From positions 34,364 to 98,363 of the forward strand of contig JAEYAR010000205.1 of NCBI GenBank assembly GCA_023404715.1: a DNA stretch of 64,000 nt. Reading direction: 5' to 3'. Source of the stretch: Bacillota bacterium. GTDB taxonomy: Bacteria; Bacillota; Clostridia; Christensenellales; Aristaeellaceae. The notes below the pieces were generated by a model. The model saw only the letters and a list, made by a program, of their open reading frames with translations, was not told the DNA's origin and did not search any database. Shown piece by piece: positions 62,533 through 64,000 of the stretch (its first letter is position 1; the number at the start of each line of letters is the position of its first letter). A program made the position numbers and the translations under genes.

Positions 62533-62943
62533 TTATGATTCGGCCTTGGAACCGGCCTCATGTGGGGATGCTTTGTGGATGAACGCCTCCAGCCGGGAGA
62601 CGGTTTCGTCGCTGATGACGTGCTCGATGCGGCAGGCGTCCGCATCCGCGATCTCGGGGGGCACGCCCAGCACGTCGCGCAAAAAGCTGCGCGTGACCTC
62701 GTGGCGCCAGGCGACCCGATGGGCGTGGCGCACCCCGGCCTCCGTCAGTTCGATGCATTGATACGGCTGCTGCACGACGTAGCCTGCCTGCTTGAGCACG
62801 CGCAGCGCCTTGTTGACGCTGACCTTGGTGACGTTCAGGCGCTCCGCGACGTCCACCGAGCGCACGGGCCCCTTGTGGGAGAGGTCGTGGATGACGTCCA
62901 GATAGCTCTCGGCGGAGATGGTGAGCGGTTCGTGTTCGATCAT
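62533..62943 (-). CDS. DtxR/MntR-type metal-dependent regulator
   Basis: A 136-residue regulator. The winged helix is VRSVDVAERLNVTKVSVNKALRVLKQAGYV; the metal and dimer domain shows LTEAGVRHAHRVAWRHEVTRSFLRDVLGVPPEIADADACRIEHVISDETVSRLEAFI, with the usual His, Glu and Cys/Asp ligands. It lacks the SH3-like third domain, as MntR does. It stands directly upstream of the antiporter gene and is the likely regulator of it. Confidence 0.92.
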   Translation of the reverse strand: MIEHEPLTISAESYLDVIHDLSHKGPVRSVDVAERLNVTKVSVNKALRVLKQAGYVVQQPYQCIELTEAGVRHAHRVAWRHEVTRSFLRDVLGVPPEIADADACRIEHVISDETVSRLEAFIHKASPHEAGSKAES

Positions 62944-62980
62944 CTGGTTTCCCTCCGTTCAGGAGGCATTGCCTCATAGC

Positions 62981-64000
62981 TTATGCGATGGGGAATTGGC
63001 TGATGCGCAGCGCGGTGGCGCCGTAGGGGATCAGCCGCACGCGCAGGGCGTTTTCCCGCGCGACGGGCGGGGCGATGGGCGGCTGGTCGCAGCTGGCGCC
63101 GGACAGGCCCCAATCGAGCACGGGGGCTGCGTCGGTCCAAATCTCCAGCGGGCAGCCCTCGCCAAAGGCCCCGGCCTCTTCCGGCTGCGCGTTTACGTCA
63201 AAGCCCGCGCCGGCCAGCAGCGCGTAGTTCCAGGCGGACTTCGCCTCCACCGCCCAGTCGGGCGAGAGGGGGCGCTCCTGCAAAGCCGACCATTCCTCCC
63301 GGCAGGGCAGCGCGAAGACGAGCGGGCCGCGCTCGACCGCGCCGGAGGCATGGTACCAGCGCGAGACGTTGACCGCCATCGGCAGGTTGAGCATCACCAC
63401 GTCGCCGTCGTGCCACTGGCGGCTGAGCACGGCGAACGCGCCCGGCGCGCAGGGGTAGACGTCGCCCTCCACGGCGGCGGTGGCCCCCTCGGCCCAGGCG
63501 GGGATGTGCAGGTGCATGGGGAAGGCGGCGTCGCCCGAGAGGGCCACGGTGATCTTCACCGCGCCGTCGTAGGGGTAGGCGGTTTCGACCGTGAGCTTGA
63601 CGGCGATGTCCTCCAGCCGGTAGCGCACCGTGCAGGGCGCGTAGCTCATGGCCGCCAGCCCGCCGTCGCGCGAGAGCATCCACAGCGTCTGGGCGTACTT
63701 GGGGAAGCCCTGGTGCACGCTGGCGAGCACGTCCGCGTCCTCGTGCGCGGTGAAGAGGTTCGCCCCCTCGCCCGCGTCGTAAAACGCGCGCGCCTCGCGG
63801 CTGATTCGCACCTGGTTGGGCTGCTGCAGGCACTGGCAGGCGCGCATGTCCGCCGTAAAGGCGGCGGGCAGCGCGTTGAAGGCCAGCCGCTCGAGCGCGT
63901 CGGCCGCGTCGGGCGAGCCTTGGGCCCACAGCACCGTCTCCAGCGAGAACATGAGCTCCTGTACGGCCCGGGTATCCACGCCCTGCGAGGGATTCGCGCC
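62981..64000 (-). CDS. GH127-like (DUF1680) glycosidase, C-terminal part, Cys pair lost
   Basis: A partial gene whose 5' end lies beyond the right edge; 339 C-terminal residues are seen. SLETVLWAQGSPDAADALERLAFNALPAAFTADMRACQ and QQPNQVRIS match the beta-L-arabinofuranosidase family. The usual G-C-C-T-x-N-x-H-Q-G-W-P-K motif is here D-V-L-A-S-V-H-Q-G-F-P-K, so the zinc- and nucleophile-forming Cys pair is absent. A beta-sandwich domain follows. Either it is a different subfamily with another mechanism, or an inactive one. The stop is 38 bases from the DtxR-type gene. Confidence 0.8.
   Translation of the reverse strand, partial: GANPSQGVDTRAVQELMFSLETVLWAQGSPDAADALERLAFNALPAAFTADMRACQCLQQPNQVRISREARAFYDAGEGANLFTAHEDADVLASVHQGFPKYAQTLWMLSRDGGLAAMSYAPCTVRYRLEDIAVKLTVETAYPYDGAVKITVALSGDAAFPMHLHIPAWAEGATAAVEGDVYPCAPGAFAVLSRQWHDGDVVMLNLPMAVNVSRWYHASGAVERGPLVFALPCREEWSALQERPLSPDWAVEAKSAWNYALLAGAGFDVNAQPEEAGAFGEGCPLEIWTDAAPVLDWGLSGASCDQPPIAPPVARENALRVRLIPYGATALRISQFPIA

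Overview
The window looks like a chromosomal segment from a GC-rich, anaerobic, probably gut-dwelling member of the Clostridia (Christensenellales- or Oscillospirales-like; the rank is inference). The reasons are a remB-gyrB-gyrA block, an rpsF-ssb-rpsR operon with a zinc-ribbon S18, many LytS/YesM-YesN two-component pairs, LplA/YtcQ-type sugar ABC importers, ferredoxin-domain oxidoreductases, and strong AGGAGG-type ribosome binding sites. I saw no tRNA, rRNA, CRISPR array, transposase or phage gene. The left edge cuts a histidine kinase gene and the right edge cuts a glycosidase gene.

Layout. (1) 1-13.4 kb, + strand: a carbohydrate locus with a YesM/YesN sensor-regulator pair, an alpha/beta hydrolase, a low-GC SEDS-like membrane gene, a GH63/MGH1-like glycosidase, an AraC regulator, two cytoplasmic sialidase-fold (BNR) proteins, two sugar ABC permeases and a large solute-binding protein. 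The set fits import and intracellular breakdown of a complex glycan. (2) 13.5-19.1 kb, - strand: an unrecognised protein, then a four-gene operon (DUF1537 kinase, PdxA-type dehydrogenase, DapA-family lyase, iron alcohol dehydrogenase) resembling four-carbon sugar-acid (threonate/erythronate) catabolism. (3) 19.4-31.4 kb: a radical SAM protein, mnmG, a polytopic membrane protein, remB-gyrB-gyrA from one strong promoter, a 169-bp five-hairpin element, an EamA transporter and a Nudix hydrolase. (4) 31.4-40.8 kb: two pairs of large polytopic envelope proteins (GT-C/DUF6020/GtrII-like) flanking tadA, degV and rpsF-ssb-rpsR. (5) 41-45.7 kb: a zinc-finger/HTH/DUF2087/GIY-YIG-like regulator with a consensus promoter between two operator-like repeats, a tocopherol-cyclase-like protein, and nagA-nagB. 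(6) 45-50.8 kb: a YesN regulator, an orphan solute-binding protein, a YesM kinase, a ferredoxin-type aldo/keto reductase and MgtC. (7) 51-55.4 kb: a secreted unknown, and a TetR gene divergent from an EFR1 flavodoxin-ferredoxin and a ferredoxin-nitroreductase, with a 23-bp palindrome between them, then a second aldo/keto reductase. (8) 55.6-64 kb: two tandem GT-C proteins, a hairpin-rich intergenic stretch, a PhoR/PhoB-type pair, a Ca/Na antiporter with a DtxR-type regulator, and a GH127-like fragment.

The strongest candidates for undescribed biology are the five-hairpin element after gyrA with its own terminal inverted repeats, the paired operator architecture at 42.04-42.11 kb, the sensor kinase/orphan binding protein/regulator set upstream of nagB-nagA, the shrunken SEDS-like protein in a low-GC island, and the GH127-like protein that has lost the Cys-Cys pair. 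Starts were chosen from ribosome binding sites, promoters and family alignment from memory. No database search was possible.
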